A stretch of DNA of 64,000 nucleotides. It comes from Mya arenaria (lineage: Eukaryota > Mollusca > Bivalvia > Myida > Myidae). The stretch's first letter is position 1; each line of letters begins with the position of its first letter. The stretch lies in assembly GCF_026914265.1 (NCBI RefSeq), contig NC_069132.1:69020993-69084992 (forward strand), given 5' to 3'. Positions 24,701 through 36,129 of this stretch are shown here, one piece after another. The notes beneath the pieces are model-generated. The model was not told the DNA's origin and made no database searches. It worked only from the letters and a program-made list of their open reading frames with translations. A program made the position numbers and the translations under genes.

Positions 24701-27005
24701 TCAATCACTAGTAGTATGATGATTTTTTTTGTCATCAAGTTAGACTTTATTCTCATTGTATATGCTTTATCGATATATATTTTATTCGTTTTGATAAGAA
24801 ATTTGTTTCGGGAAGGAATCATATTTTAAAAAATGAATCTAAAAACCCGCGTGTCTACAGATTTTGGGTCAGCCTGCACGGTAGTTGGCGATTGTTTGGC
24901 AAACGGTGCTTGTACATCCAGTGTATGTGCTTGTGCAACAAATCATCATGCCAGCGCGAACAAAACTGTCTGCTACAAAGGTACGTCTTTTTCAGAAAAC
25001 ACCAAAAAATCTCAATTTATCGGATTTTGTTATATTCTTTATCTGACTATAAAACGCAGCGCTATAGCCATGTTCTCTTTAGTTAAAAATTTAAATTACA
25101 TATCTTGATGTTTGTTTTGGTATCTGTTTAAATTACATTCGATTTAAACTATATCTCATCAACATACAAAAAGAAAGACGTTTCCGTTTTATTATCCATG
25201 CAAAAAAAATCTTATCCCAATTCCATTGACACCCGTCACCAGTTACATTAATCATTGTTTCAGACATTGGACAAGCATGTACGGCTGCCACAGACTGTGA
25301 CACGGCCATGGGTGCTATATGTGACCTGAATGCTGCATCCTCTACTTGCAAACTCGGTAATTATGCGCTAGTCAGCCTTATGTTTCTGTACATGTGTCTA
25401 ACTCGTTTCGTTCTTTTAATTATATCTTCTTTGTCAATATAACATTTGTCTTTCTAAATGCTAAAATCTAATTATATATACTAGACCGTTACAATGAACA
25501 TTGACTAAGTTAAAAGCTTGTTACGGCAGCAGTCTTTGTTTCAATGATTTTGGAGAAGGTCGCCATATGTCCTGGGTGTTTGAGACTACAATTTAATGTC
25601 TTTATTATGTACAATCGGAGTAAAGTACAAGCGGACCGTCCACTTGATGAATCATGTGTTGTTCTCATGAAAACAATGGAAACATCGGCGACAAGCCCTG
25701 TAGCTTAATATCTAAGATTTATTTTGTGAATAAGATCTTTGTAGCTGGGGAGTGGGCTACGTTTATTTGACGACACGCCGGACTATCCATGGGCCTCGGT
25801 TCCAATGCTACCCTTGTTCTTAAACGTACACCACTGGCGAACAGAACCCTTTTGACGTGCCTCACGCAGACGGTAAGTATTTTAGTGAAGAGGCGGGGAT
25901 CGAACCGACAATACGTGGATTGACAGTCAAGTGTCTTACCACTAGACTAGATTAGGGATCCGCCACACATCTATTGACCTTGAAACAACTCATATAATTA
26001 GTGTGCTAGTAAATAATAATCACTCAAAAGCGTGAAGACGTTGCAAAGATATGAAAATGTCGGCATCAATTCAGGCAAGTATTTTATGAGATACACACTG
26101 ATGTTTTCTTTGGTGTCCATTTAATTAAAAGAAATAATTGTTAAACGTGTATCAATTTCGATTTATAGGTTATGATGCCATCTGTAGAGGAAGCACTGAT
26201 AAGTGTGTATCCCACGCAGAGTGTTCAACATCTACGTCAAAGTGTGTTTGCCAAACAAACTACTCACCGAACGGAAATTTCTGCGGCAGCGCCGCAACAA
26301 GTAATTAAGCTGTGGTTTTAAGCATTTTTGATTGTATAGATTTGCCAATTAGAAATTAAATCGACATATTAAATATACATAACCGACATATATATATGGT
26401 CATAACAAAATTACAATCGCAGTGGCGAATCACCCACTTTCTCTTTTTTTTAAATACCACACATGTCAATCTTAAATAGAACACTTAGAAACTAACTTAT
26501 CAAAGTAAAGCATAAACGACAATTTATGTCTTGATTGATGTCTAGTATTATCATTAAATAATTTTCGCAATACGTAAACAGTAGGAACTATGCAATATAT
26601 CAATTAAACATGTATTCATATTGTACATTTTGTTTGTAATTTCAATTTATCAAAACAATTTGAACTTCATTTCGTATGATATTCGGCCGCATGGGTGTAT
26701 TATTTCTGGTAAATGAATGTTATGCTCTTATGTGTACAACAATTAAATTACAAAATAATAGTTGGAATCCCACATGTAGCATTAAAAAAACAAATATTCA
26801 GTATTGACTTGTCTTGATGTTCGTTTTGGTATCTGTTATACCAAGAATAAACATATTTTGGTGTAAACATAATTGTAAGCCTACACATATAATTTCTTCA
26901 AACGAATAGTGTTTATAATTCATGAACATTTCTGTTTCAGTGATACTGGCATCGATTGTCCTGATCGCAGTATCCCAGCTTGGGGTTTTCCTGTACTGTC
27001 TTTGA
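15773..27005 (+). CDS. Gene A: secreted, probably GPI-anchored protein of tandem cysteine-rich (EB/EGF-like) modules
   Basis: This is a 17-exon model built from splice signals. The exons are 15773-15775, 16198-16261, 16431-16586, 16791-16907, 17930-18049, 18329-18421, 18898-19014, 20570-20676, 20965-21057, 21528-21644, 22221-22340, 22629-22721, 23200-23316, 24861-24980, 25264-25356, 26169-26300 and 26941-27005. The ATG abuts the first donor. Exon 2 completes a signal peptide (MFYRRLVVVILATLIAGVRG). Later exons each encode one module with 4 or 6 cysteines and CxC cores such as CACSIGY, and every sound internal exon is phase 1-1. The last exon ends in a hydrophobic tail (MILASIVLIAVSQLGVFLYC) after small residues, which suggests GPI attachment or a short membrane anchor. 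Omitting the frameshifted exon 20570-20676 gives 539 aa. Bivalve proteins of this pattern are often named prion-like-(Q/N-rich) domain-bearing protein 25-like. The ligand and role are unknown. Confidence 0.8.
16577..18689 (+). repeat. Gene A tandem unit U1 (module exons A, B, C)
   Basis: This is the first of four tandem genomic units. It holds a six-cysteine exon (16791-16907, FGKTCSADADC), a second six-cysteine exon (17930-18049, NVVGNCLANGAC) and a four-cysteine exon (18329-18421, ACTAATDCDSAMG), with their introns. It lacks the 0.49-kb TTAA-flanked insertion found in U2 and U4. It also contains a TGACGTCA palindrome at 17057. Confidence 0.85.
19589..20075. mobile_element. TTAA-flanked element with internal tRNA-like module, copy in U2
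   Basis: The ends read GGGGCTGTAC on the left and GTACAGTCCC on the right, an imperfect terminal inverted repeat, and TTAA lies outside both (19585-19588 and 20076-20079). The interior has no reading frame. It contains a tRNA-like block at 19868-19945 and a TCACGTGA palindrome. Unit U1 has an uninterrupted intron at the matching point, so this is an insertion made before the unit was duplicated to U4. Confidence 0.75.
19868..19945 (+). repeat. tRNA-like (SINE head) block inside the TTAA element
   Basis: An A-box-like TAGCACAGTGG and a B box GGTTCGAACCC stand at tRNA spacing. The T arm folds perfectly (ACCGG pairs with CCGGT). A loop CTGCAAT would give a GCA anticodon. The acceptor stem does not pair well, so it is a tRNA-derived module rather than a working tRNA gene. 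Confidence 0.6.
20570..20676 (+). pseudogene. Frameshifted module-B exon of gene A
   Basis: Compared with the 120-nt sister exons this one is 107 nt. The part coding for NGACTSS is replaced by a few bases, a net loss of 13. The acceptor (CTACAG) and donor (GTACG) are kept. If spliced in, it would change the phase and bring a stop early in the next exon. If skipped, the frame continues because both neighbours are phase 1. It is therefore either a dead exon or a marker that this allele is damaged. Confidence 0.75.
21319..22989 (+). repeat. Gene A tandem unit U3
   Basis: Exons are at 21528-21644, 22221-22340 and 22629-22721. The unit is shorter than its sisters because about 0.4 kb or more of the intron after the first exon is missing (junction near 22110). 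The sequence at its start and after the third exon follows U1, while its first exon and the start of the next intron are like U4. This mosaic suggests conversion. Confidence 0.85.
22990..25631 (+). repeat. Gene A tandem unit U4
   Basis: Exons are at 23200-23316, 24861-24980 and 25264-25356. The first intron segment matches U2, the first exon is identical to that of U3, and the TTAA-flanked insertion is shared with U2. Its right edge continues into unique sequence at AAGTACAAG, the same nine bases that end U1, U2 and U3, which fixes the duplication breakpoint. Confidence 0.85.
23892..24382. mobile_element. TTAA-flanked element with internal tRNA-like module, copy in U4
   Basis: The ends are AGGGGCTGTAC and GTACAGTCCCT, with TTAA outside both (23888-23891 and 24383-24386). 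It is nearly the same as the copy in U2, including the tRNA-like block at 24173-24253. There the B box has one change (GGTTCGAACTC). It reached this place by duplication of the host unit, not by a new insertion. Confidence 0.75.
25690..25964 (-). repeat. tRNA-derived SINE, minus strand
   Basis: On the minus strand the head (25892-25964) is 73 nt long. It has TAGTCTAGTGGTAAGACA as A box, GGTTCGATCCC as B box, and ends GGCGG and CCGCC that pair. A loop CTGTCAA would give a GTC (Asp-type) anticodon. About 200 bases of non-tRNA body follow, including CACGTCAAAAGGGTTCTG. It lies in the intron between the last tandem unit and exon 16 of gene A. The imperfect acceptor stem argues against a working tRNA gene. 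Confidence 0.6.
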
Positions 27006-27406
27006 TCAACACACCATTATGGTAGTCAACCAGAATGAACTTGATGAACAAAACAAAGAGCAGCATTTTTGGAACCTTGTTTTTGAAAACATCTGGATAA
27101 GAACTTTAAAACGAACGCCAATTTCCTCTCAAATTTGATATGTTTATATATAGAATGATAAATCATCCTGATACCAGTTAAATACAAACAATACACTTTC
27201 TAGTCAATCAAGCAACAAAGATTTTACGTAAACCGTTACTGTGGATTTCTGTTCTATTTTTGAGTGTTTTTACTCATGTTAGCACTAGCTCAACACTTTT
27301 GTCCCACGTGTTTACTTTTCCAAAATGCATTTACTTGAAGCATAAGACGTGCATTATTTTCTGTGATGTGAAATCATGCTAAATGTATATATTTATTCTA
27401 AAACTA

Positions 27407-27412
27407 AATAAA
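27407..27412 (+). terminator. Poly(A) signal of gene A
   Basis: AATAAA lies about 400 bases after the stop codon and is the first good poly(A) signal downstream of the last exon. It is the likely end of the transcript. Confidence 0.55.
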
Positions 27413-28266
27413 CAGAGCCAAAACTTTTTGTATTTTCACCAAACATGTCTTAACATCACAGCAATGTAATATAATATTTTTCAACACGCATGTTTAATAG
27501 GATAGACAATCGCATTTGTGAGTAGATATGAAGTGTATTCCATGGATGTAATATGTGTAATTTGAGTGGTTTTTTGTGAATTACCTGTTATCTCAGAGCA
27601 CCTCGGGTGGTAACAGCTCAATGTTTTCAATGTGGGCTGTGACAAATGACCAAGTACGTTATTTGAGTAATGATTGTGGTGTGTCCAGAGTATCGAGTCC
27701 GGTCGAATTTTAAAAGAAGGGGGAGTGTCACGATTGTAACTTGCATATGTCAGAATGTGTGAGTGTTGACTCAGTTGGTAGAGCGAACGGTGTTATAAGG
27801 ATAGATCATCTGAATGGTGGCATATTGTTCTGAGCGTGTGTATTGTACAAAAGTTTGAGGATACATCAATAACGACTTTTAAAAAACTCATTGCGTAGTA
27901 TGCATGTACCTGGTTCTACGAACAAGCGAATTCTATAATACACCAATGGTGTTTATCATTCTTACATAAGACAAACCGAGGTAAAAATGGGGTCCACAAA
28001 ACAGAAGACGGAAAACTGGATGAGAAAGGCTTAAATATTAACATTAAAAATCCCTTATATTAACATTGCCCTAGCTATTTCTTAACAGGGAAACTGACGT
28101 CCAATTTGCACGAGCCGCTCAATTTCGTTTTTGTTTCTGTACTCTAATTGGACAAGCACGACGTCATATGACCAATGGTAAAAAAAACATTACAAACAGC
28201 GGCCATTTCTTTCCACAGACTTCAATGCCGATCCTTAATTTTGTCTGTACAAAATTATGTACTTAA

Positions 28267-28326
28267 CTCTCTCTCTCTCTCTCTCTCTCTCCCTCCCTCC
28301 CTCCCTCCCTCTCTCTCTCTCTCTCT
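28267..28326. repeat. (CT)n and (CCCT)n microsatellite
   Basis: Uninterrupted CT repeats change to CCCT repeats in the middle and back to CT. Confidence 0.95.
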
Positions 28327-29197
28327 GTCATGCGTTCTTGTCCTGACTTGTGTTCAACCCTGACCGTGGACCTTTTAACTTTAATGTATTTTTGGTGTTC
28401 TTCGCTTCTTTTTGTCTGTTTTCATTCCGATCTTGATCTCCATGCCACTTAACAATTTCTCAAACTTTAGTTAAGAATGTTGCACTTCGTGATTTTCCTT
28501 TTCTTCACAAACGACACCCGTAAAATGTGTCTTTGAATACATATTCTGCTGTGTCGAAAGTTGAAAAACTACAGATGCCTCCGCATAAGCCATTCATCTA
28601 TCATGGCTTATATCAAAAGCCAAATAACATGCTTCATGAGAACAAACAAATAAAACACAAACACGTTGGATCTACAGATGATGATCTGCCAAGCTCATAG
28701 CAGTCTGTGTGGAATACATCCTTCAGCATAAATAATGTACTTTAAATTTAGCATGTGCTTTAATCTGCTGAACTACATGTGAATCACATTTAAAAGAAGA
28801 CATGTCATGTTGCATAAGCTGGATATTTTGAAAACAGGCCAATAAAGGTATTTCCTTCATAACCGGTTAAATATGGAGTTTTTCAGTGAAATAATAACTT
28901 TTTAATCTAAGAAGTTAAATTAACACATTTAAATATAGTTTGATGCAAAAAATGTTTTCAATGTTAATGCATTATTATGTTTAACTCATTTGACTGTTAT
29001 GAACAAAACAAACAAAAATGATTTGTACACAGATAAAAAATATATAAGCGAAATTGTGGCGCTTAATTTACTTGTGAATTTGTAGCTATTAACTGAAAAG
29101 TTTTATTTATAAAGGCTTTTTTATCTGTACAGAAATTTTGTGTTTTCCGTTTGATCATTACAGTCGAATGAGCTAAACAGAATAATGCATTAAAAAA

Positions 29198-29199
29198 AA

Positions 29200-29253
<54 letters not shown>
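29198..29253. repeat. (AT)n microsatellite
   Basis: About 28 nearly perfect AT units in intergenic DNA. Confidence 0.95.
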
Positions 29254-29256
<3 letters not shown>

Positions 29257-30004
29257 CAGTAACCTATATTGTGCCATTTTAAGAACTACTGTACTAACTT
29301 CCCTTTGATCAAAACTGAGTACCTCACTTTTGAATCAGCGAATTATGTTTAAAACAATTATTTGAAATTAAAAAAAAAATTGTGTTTAGATAAAAATGTA
29401 TGTTTTTGTAAATAATCAACACTTACTGTGTATTATGGAAATGGTCATTCTAAGTCTTCTTGAACCTGAATGCTCTGACATTTGCTTTCGTACAAAATCA
29501 TGACAAACGAAAACAAATGCTTGAACATAAATTCGATGTTAAAGCATATGTTCGATATATTTATAAACTGTCTGACTTTGTAAAACGAACTTTCCGGGAA
29601 CTTCAAACAACAATAAGCTGATTAATTAACTCAAATACACCATAAAAAATATTTTGAAGCACTTCAACTGTCAACAAAGAAGCGTGGTTTTCACTCTTCA
29701 GCCTCACGACCAGTCTTCAAGCCAATCAGACTTATATCTGACAGCGAGAATGAAAGAGTGACATGAAACGAATTATATAACTTGGACAAATGTTTTAATC
29801 TACTGCTTAACCACATTTAATTTGTACATATATACACTTTTGACTTTTCAAATAGTTCAAATAGTAAATGACAGTCAGTGTAATTGGGTCATATTTATTC
29901 ATGCGATGCTCATTTTAGTTATTTAATGTTTTTGTTCATTAACTTGAAACATTAGGATTAGTGTTTATATTTGACCGTCAGAAAACTTTGAAAAAATATT
30001 GGCT

Positions 30005-30800
30005 CGGATATCATAAACTGGGCGAAACTCTTATATAACGATATACAAAGGATAATTACAAGCAATGGTCACTTGTCTGAAGCATTACAAATCTAAAAGG
30101 GGGTACCGCAAGGCTGTCCACTCTCATCGATTTTATTCATACTATGTCTAAAAATACTATCAACCGATATAAATAAACCCTCGGTATTAAGGCAGTGGCG
30201 GCAATAGTGAAATCAAACAAAAAAATCTTTTGAATCTTTGATCAAATCATTAGAGTTGTTTTCATTATGTTCGAACCGAAACCCCAACAATTATGAATGA
30301 ATATTCCTAATTTACCATTAAAGCACTACAATAATTATTGTCAAGCTAAATCTTTCATATGGAATTCAGAATTTGCAACAGCATTAGGTATTACCTTCTC
30401 CAATCAACATTGTACTGAATGATATTCCTTCAGCATGTAGCAAATAAAACAAGCTAATGACTTGAAACAAACAAACAAATAACCGAATCAGGAATATGGC
30501 ATAACACAAGCGTTTACAAAGTTGGAAAAACGCTATTCTACAAACAGTGGTATGAAAAAGGTCTAAAATATTTTGAACACATTTAGAAGTTGTCGATTAT
30601 AGAACCAATTATGTTTTCGTTTTTAATCAAATCGAATATTTGAACGGCGTACGGAGCATCGATATCATAAGATATTAGACTCTCATAAAATCTGTTCCGA
30701 CAGAAACGAAGATACAACTGATTATCAAGATAAAATTATCACACAAATGGCACGTCTCTCAGAGGAAAAGTGGTAGAACCTAAGCAAAAAAATAATATTC
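30005..30800 (+). pseudogene. L1-like LINE reverse-transcriptase remnant
   Basis: Near 30020-30170 the plus strand reads LLYNDIQRIITSNGHLSEAL, a stop, then GVPQGCPLSSILFILC. This is the conserved RT block (xGVRQGCPLSPxLFxL) of L1-type elements. Farther on, WNSEFATALGITF and GIWHNTSVYKVGKTLFYKQW fit the region after the palm. Several stops and frameshifts separate the pieces, so the copy is dead. It differs in type from the LINE remnants at 5.4, 7.7 and 55.3 kb. Confidence 0.7.
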
Positions 30801-30804
30801 TGTT

Positions 30805-31810
30805 CGCAATATTAGTGTTTAAAAATCGTACTCCATTTGCTATCGATAATCAAATTGAATCGGATCAAGTATCTCAATTTACTATCGGACAATAATCGAA
30901 AGTTCATAATATCATTTAGGAATACATTCTTTATACATAGTATAATCATGATCATTTAAATGGTTAACCTGGAATCAGTACGTGTGATGCTATAGTCATG
31001 CTTTTTACAACAGTAAGAAAATATCCATAACCTTTTTCTGTCAATAACTTAACGAAAAAACATAACAACAAAACACATACTTAACAATGGCACATCAATT
31101 GCAAAATGATGCACACCACATCATGTAAGTTATCTTAGCATTTTATCCATGTAAAAGCATATTCAATATTTGTTAACCAGCTTAACTTTCACTAATCTGT
31201 AATATTGAAGATTTCATTAAAATATATTAATTTCATAAAACTTTCACAAAAAAGAAAATTTGAGTAAGTAAGTAAGACCGGACCCACTACACCATAGGGA
31301 CAAATTATTGAGGTTTTATGAAATATATAGACTATTAAAAATGTAATTTTGGGAGGGTTTGTAAGTTTTTAAGCAAAAGTGTTTACATCCATCGCATTTG
31401 TTTAAGAGAGTCGCATCCCTTGTTAAAATGAACTCAACGAGAATTTACCGGAAAGAAAAAATGACATTTACTCTACTTTTACCGCATAAAAAAAAAAATC
31501 GTACTTACCGGAAGTAACATAAGCGACATCGATTTTGGACAACCACTATCGATTGTCGCCGACATAACATTGTCAGCGACGATTTATCGATTGTACTCGA
31601 TAATCGCTTCATCACTACGCAATATTGCTCCAAACAGAAACAATTCGTAAACGGATAATTATCAATAATGTATGTACTGAAGTAAGAAAGAATTTTTAAT
31701 TATGTCACAACAAAAACTTAAACTCATGTGTGAATGTTATGTGGAATAAGAAATTAGTTGCATGACCTTCGATAAATAACCAATGAATAAACAGTGTGGG
31801 TACTATTATT
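30805..31810. other. Non-coding stretch, nothing recognised
   Basis: The DNA is AT-rich. A short run near 31540-31600 (ATCGATTGTCGCCGAC and similar) is internally repetitive. No coding frame is supported. Confidence 0.45.
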
Positions 31811-31815
31811 AACAG

Positions 31816-31944
31816 AGGCTGGTTCGAGTTGTGCAGGGAAAACAGACAAGTGTATTGTTTACTTCGGTTGAATTGGATCGTCAGATGCATGTGCTTGTGT
31901 CGTTAGATACACAGTGGATTCAAACAGTGAACACTGCGAAGGAG
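31816..31944 (+). pseudogene. Orphan exon of the gene A/B family with a premature stop
   Basis: A 129-nt segment has an acceptor (AACAG) and a donor (GGAG then GTACC) and is phase 1-1 like the family exons. It reads SSCAGKTDKC, then after an in-frame TGA at 31869-31871, DACACVVRYTVDSNSEHC. It resembles gene A exon 16 (CRGSTDKC ... CVC ... C). One expected cysteine is missing near the stop. No signal-peptide exon or anchor exon is convincing nearby. It is probably what is left of a third gene copy between A and B. Confidence 0.65.
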
Positions 31945-31949
31945 GTACC

Positions 31950-34420
31950 AAAGATGTTGTTTTTCTTCTTTATGTATATTTGACTGGTCTGTTTGTGCAT
32001 TTTAGGTGCCGTATGACTATATTCATCTTTATATATTTTAAAGGATTTTAAAAATTACTTGCCACACTTGATAACCACGTCGTAAACGCTAAGATATATG
32101 GGTTTTTTTATGAAAACAAAAACAAAAATCGTCGCGTTTTACGTTTGTATAAAGTCATGGCGTATAACAACAAAAGAACTGAAAACTGATTCCGATTATA
32201 ACGTTTCATAAAAATAAAGTTACAAAATTTAAAAATGTCGTAACAATGTCATTTCTAAAGAATATAGGCATATACATAATAATATACCTTGCAATGACAG
32301 CTAAGGAGTATTATGTTATGCTTCAAACGCGCAGATATTCATAAACCAATGTAACCACAAACACTCCAATAATTAAATGACGTACAACGTATTTTTGTTA
32401 TTTTAAGCATGCAAAATGATGATAAATCCACTTTTATAAAGTATCAGGGTTTTTTTTGTAAAATGTCTTATAGCTTTTGAAAAAAAACTACGGAATTTTA
32501 ATCATAATGCAATTGGTATTTATGCGCGGAATTCAACACACTCTTTGGGGATGAAGGAACAGGATGAAGTTAACAAGCGCAACGTGGGCTTTGTGATTAC
32601 ATAATGACCATGTGAAGTCGCTTAACCACAATCATCGTAGAAAGGGGGAAGATCCCACCCGATACTGACACGCAGTCACGTTTATTGCAATGTTTAAAAT
32701 ATGAGTTAGCGGGTTACCTTATCTATGATATTTCATTGTTTATTTTTCGACTTGCTAAGTTGGTGTTGTACTTAAGAAAACATGAACTCGAGTTTGCAAC
32801 ACCTCGTTCGTCTTAGCGAAATCAATTAAACCCCACGTTATGCGTTAGAACTTTGGTTAAGTGTATATAAATCATTTTCAAGATTTAATTTAGTCGTTTT
32901 ATTGCAAAAACAATAAAAGCTGGTCCGCTTTAAAAACAACTTCAAATGAACGAAGCGCTTATTTAGTTTTCAATGCTTGCATTAATTGTGCAAAAACTGC
33001 AATCCATTACAAATAAGTTATAACTTTAAGGATACTTCAGTAGGATTTAATTCCTGATTTTGACATTAACGTTATCTCGAAAATTGCCATTTTAAATATT
33101 CATAGAACAAAGTGGGTCGGAAAAGCCAATAAAAAGATTTTAAAAATGCATTTAAATTTGCGGTACATTATTTCGCAATGATATAACATATATCCTTTTC
33201 TGCATGATCTGGAGTGTTAAGGAGTGAGATATTCCGTTAAAGCTGCACTCTCACTGATTGAACGTTTTGACAACGTTTTTGTTTTGTCTTGGAACGATCC
33301 AATTTTTACAAAAATCCATGGAAACCAGTTATATAAGACTGCTGACAAAAACTAGATCGCATATTTTTATATTTAAGTTCAAAAATTCATGTTTTTGTCT
33401 ATTCGGGTTATACACGTCTTATTAAGTTCCCTATACATTTCAATGTCAACAGGTTACTCTCATGATTGGAAAAACGAGCTATTTCTATCGTTTCACGTAT
33501 ATGACAACCATACTTTTCCGTAACGTTCAGTCAAACCCAGATGTGTCGCCTTTTCCTAAGAAAATTCACACACATTGAATTTAGCACCGTTAACTTTCCA
33601 AGGAATCCATGTTATATAAAGCCGGAAGTTCTATTTCGACACATTTTATCTCGTAGATATTTATGAAATGTTTCTGTCTGAGTTAGGTATTGGACGGAAT
33701 TTTAAGTATTAAAACTATAAATTATGTGCATCACTCAGACTTAAACAAAATATAAATCTAAAGTAGCACTCACAATTTTGATATAGAGAGGGCATCCTGT
33801 ACTCAGCGTTTAGTTTTAACGTACTTTAAACCACGTTTGTGGCTACATGTATTCCTGAATTCTTCAATTTCCGTTTAACAAAACTTATATAATTATTAGC
33901 CGAACATTTCATTTTAAAAATATTTTTGAATGTCATCAATTATTCTATACTGTTTACATATAGACTTCAATTAAAGAAGGAATGCATTGTTAAAGTTCCA
34001 CTTTCATTCACAATTAGGGCTGACCTTTAATTATTCTTCACCTGTATCTTCAAGCAGATGCTGGCATTATGTGGACATATAGGCATTATATCGATAAACG
34101 CTTATTAGTATTTGATTGCGTGAAAGGTTTTACTCTTTTATGGCTCAACCGTTAAAAAGACTTAAGCTCCCTTTGAAGTATTTTTGTACGTTTACAACGA
34201 ATTTACTTTGATAACCCAATTCGGTTTAGTTAAAATATAAAAACGCGCACAAGCTCCTTATTGCCTTTAAACCATATACGAAGTTTCACCAACGTAGTTA
34301 TAATACTATATATATGGGCATGCCAAACTCCAGTTCAAACGTGCTCTTTTCATTATTAACGTTGCTTTAGCAACTAAATTTTCGTCACACAAAAAACATA
34401 AAATTGAGTTAAAATTCTCG
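31950..34420. other. Intergenic DNA, nothing recognised except a partial MITE
   Basis: Apart from the truncated fold-back copy at 33241-33400 this stretch has no gene or repeat that I can identify. Confidence 0.45.
33241..33400. mobile_element. Truncated copy of the TTAA fold-back MITE
   Basis: It begins AGCTGCACTCTCACTGATTG directly after TTAA (33237-33240) and follows the left half of the complete copy through AGACTGCTGACAAA. The right half is missing. Confidence 0.75.
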
Positions 34421-34503
34421 TTATGCCCCCTCAAAGGCAAGTTGCAAGTCATTTACGTAACTTGCTTAATTTCAGTTTTCCTGGCGGTCGGATTATAAAC
34501 CTA

Positions 34504-36120
34504 AAGGATGGGATGGTGGGAGAACGATTTATTTGGTGGCTGGTTGGAAAACGACTTCTTCGGTGGCTATTACGAGAAAGACTTCTTCGGTGGCTAGTAG
34601 GACAGCAACTTCTTCGGTGGCCAGTGGGACATCGACTTCTCGTTGGCTGGTGGGAGAACAACTGCTTCGATTGCTGGCGGGATAACGACGTCTTCGGTTG
34701 CTGGCGGGACAACGACGTCTTCGGTGACTGGCGGGACAACGACGTCTTCGGTGGCTGGTGGGACAACGACTTCTTCGGTTGCTGGTTGGACAATGACGTC
34801 TTCGGTGGCTGCTGGAAGAAGAACTCATTCGGTGGCTGGCAGGATAACGACGTATTCGGTGGCTGGTGGGAGAAGAACTCCTTCGGTTGCTGGCGGGACA
34901 ACGACGACTTCGGTGGCTGGTGGGACAACGACTTCTTCGGTGGCTGGTGGGACAATGACGTCTTCGGTGGCTGGTGGGACAACGACTTCTTCGGTTGCTG
35001 GCGGGACAACGACGTCTTCGGTGGCTGGTGTCAGACGAACTCCTTCGGTGGCTGGCAGGATAACGACGTATTCGGTGGCTGGCGGGACAACGACGTATTC
35101 GATGGCTGGCGGGACAACGACGTATTCGATGGCTGTTTGGAGAACGACTTTTTCGGTGGCTGGTTTACAAACGACTTCTTCGTTGGCTGGCGTGACAACG
35201 ATGTCTTCGTTGGCTGGCGGGACAACAATGTCTTCGGTGGCTGGCGGGAGAACGAGTTCTTCAGTGGCTGGTTAGAAAACAACTACATCGGTGGCTGGTG
35301 GAAAAACGACTTATTCGTTGGCTGGTTAGAAAACGATTGCTTCGGTAGCTGGTGGGAGAATTACTTATTCGGTGGCTGGTGGGACAATGACGTCTTCGGT
35401 GGCTGGCGGGACAAAGACGTCTTTGGTTGCTGGCGGGACAATGACGTCTTCGGTTGCTGGTGGGACAATGACGTCTTCAGTTGCTGGTGGGACAGTGACG
35501 TCTTCGGTGGTTGGCGGGACAACGATGTCTTCGGTGGCTGGTGGGACAATGACGTCTTCGGTGGCTGGCGGGACAATGACGTCTTCGGTTGCTGGCGGGA
35601 CAACGATGTCTTCGGTGGCTGGCGGGACAACGATGTCTTCGGTGGCTTGCGGAACAATGACGTCTTCGGTGGCTGGTGGGACAATGACGTATTCGGTGGC
35701 TGGCGGGACAACGATGTCTTCGGTGACTGGCGAAACAACGATGTCTTCGTTGGCTGGCGGGACAACGATGTCTTCGTTGGCTGGCGGGACAACAATGACT
35801 TCGGTGGCTGGCGGGAGAACGAGTTCTTCGGTGGCTGGTTGGAAAACAACTACATCGGTGGCTGATGGAAGAACGACTTCTTCGGTGGCTGGTTAGAAAA
35901 CGATTGCTTCGGTGGCTAGTGGGAGAACTACTTATTCGGTGGTGGGCGGGACAACGACGTCTTCGGTGGCTGGCGAGACAACGACGTCTTCGGTGGCTTG
36001 TGGGAAGACGACTTCATTAGGGGCTGGTGGGAGAACAACTTCAATAGGCGCTGGTTGGAGAACAACTTTATTATGGGCTGGTGGTAGAACGACTTGCTTC
36101 ATAGTATCGCTTCCTACGAA
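34504..36120 (+). repeat. 27-bp minisatellite, nearly open in several frames; possible Thr/Ser-rich coding exon
   Basis: About 59 imperfect 27-bp units (GGTGGCTGGCGGGACAACGA plus CGTCTTC) run in tandem. Because 27 is a multiple of three, each frame repeats a 9-residue motif. One plus frame gives VAGGTTTSS, a mucin-like pattern. Another gives GGWRDNDVF and is open for 480 codons from 34423. The minus strand gives SLSRQPPKT. The Thr/Ser frame is open from a possible acceptor at 34473 but meets a 2-base shift near 34640 and three TAG codons (near 35276, 35327 and 35897). A block near 35220-35400 recurs near 35780-35960, so there is higher-order structure. Unit variation does not favour any frame, so coding is unproved. 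Confidence 0.7.
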
Positions 36121-36129
36121 ATAGCTAGC

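Larger units (their letters stand above)
27430..30000. other. Intergenic DNA with simple repeats
   Basis: No gene is recognised. It holds the CT/CCCT microsatellite at 28267-28326 and the AT microsatellite at 29198-29253. A purine run before TGTCACG near 27715 is discussed under rejected items. Confidence 0.5.

Noticed and set aside
25892..25964. Working tRNA-Asp gene on the minus strand
   Set aside because: Only five acceptor pairs form and the T stem conflicts with the acceptor. A SINE head fits better.
27705..27800. Purine run AAAAGAAGGGGGAG followed by TGTCACG, like a polypurine tract and LTR start
   Set aside because: There is no LTR end, no retroelement coding sequence upstream and no second copy in the window. 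A tRNA D-arm-like CTCAGTTGGTAGAGC nearby has no matching T arm.
34423..35865. 480-codon Trp/Asp-rich protein
   Set aside because: Not accepted as a gene: a 27-bp repeat without stops is open by construction, the composition is strange, and no start context or transcript supports it.
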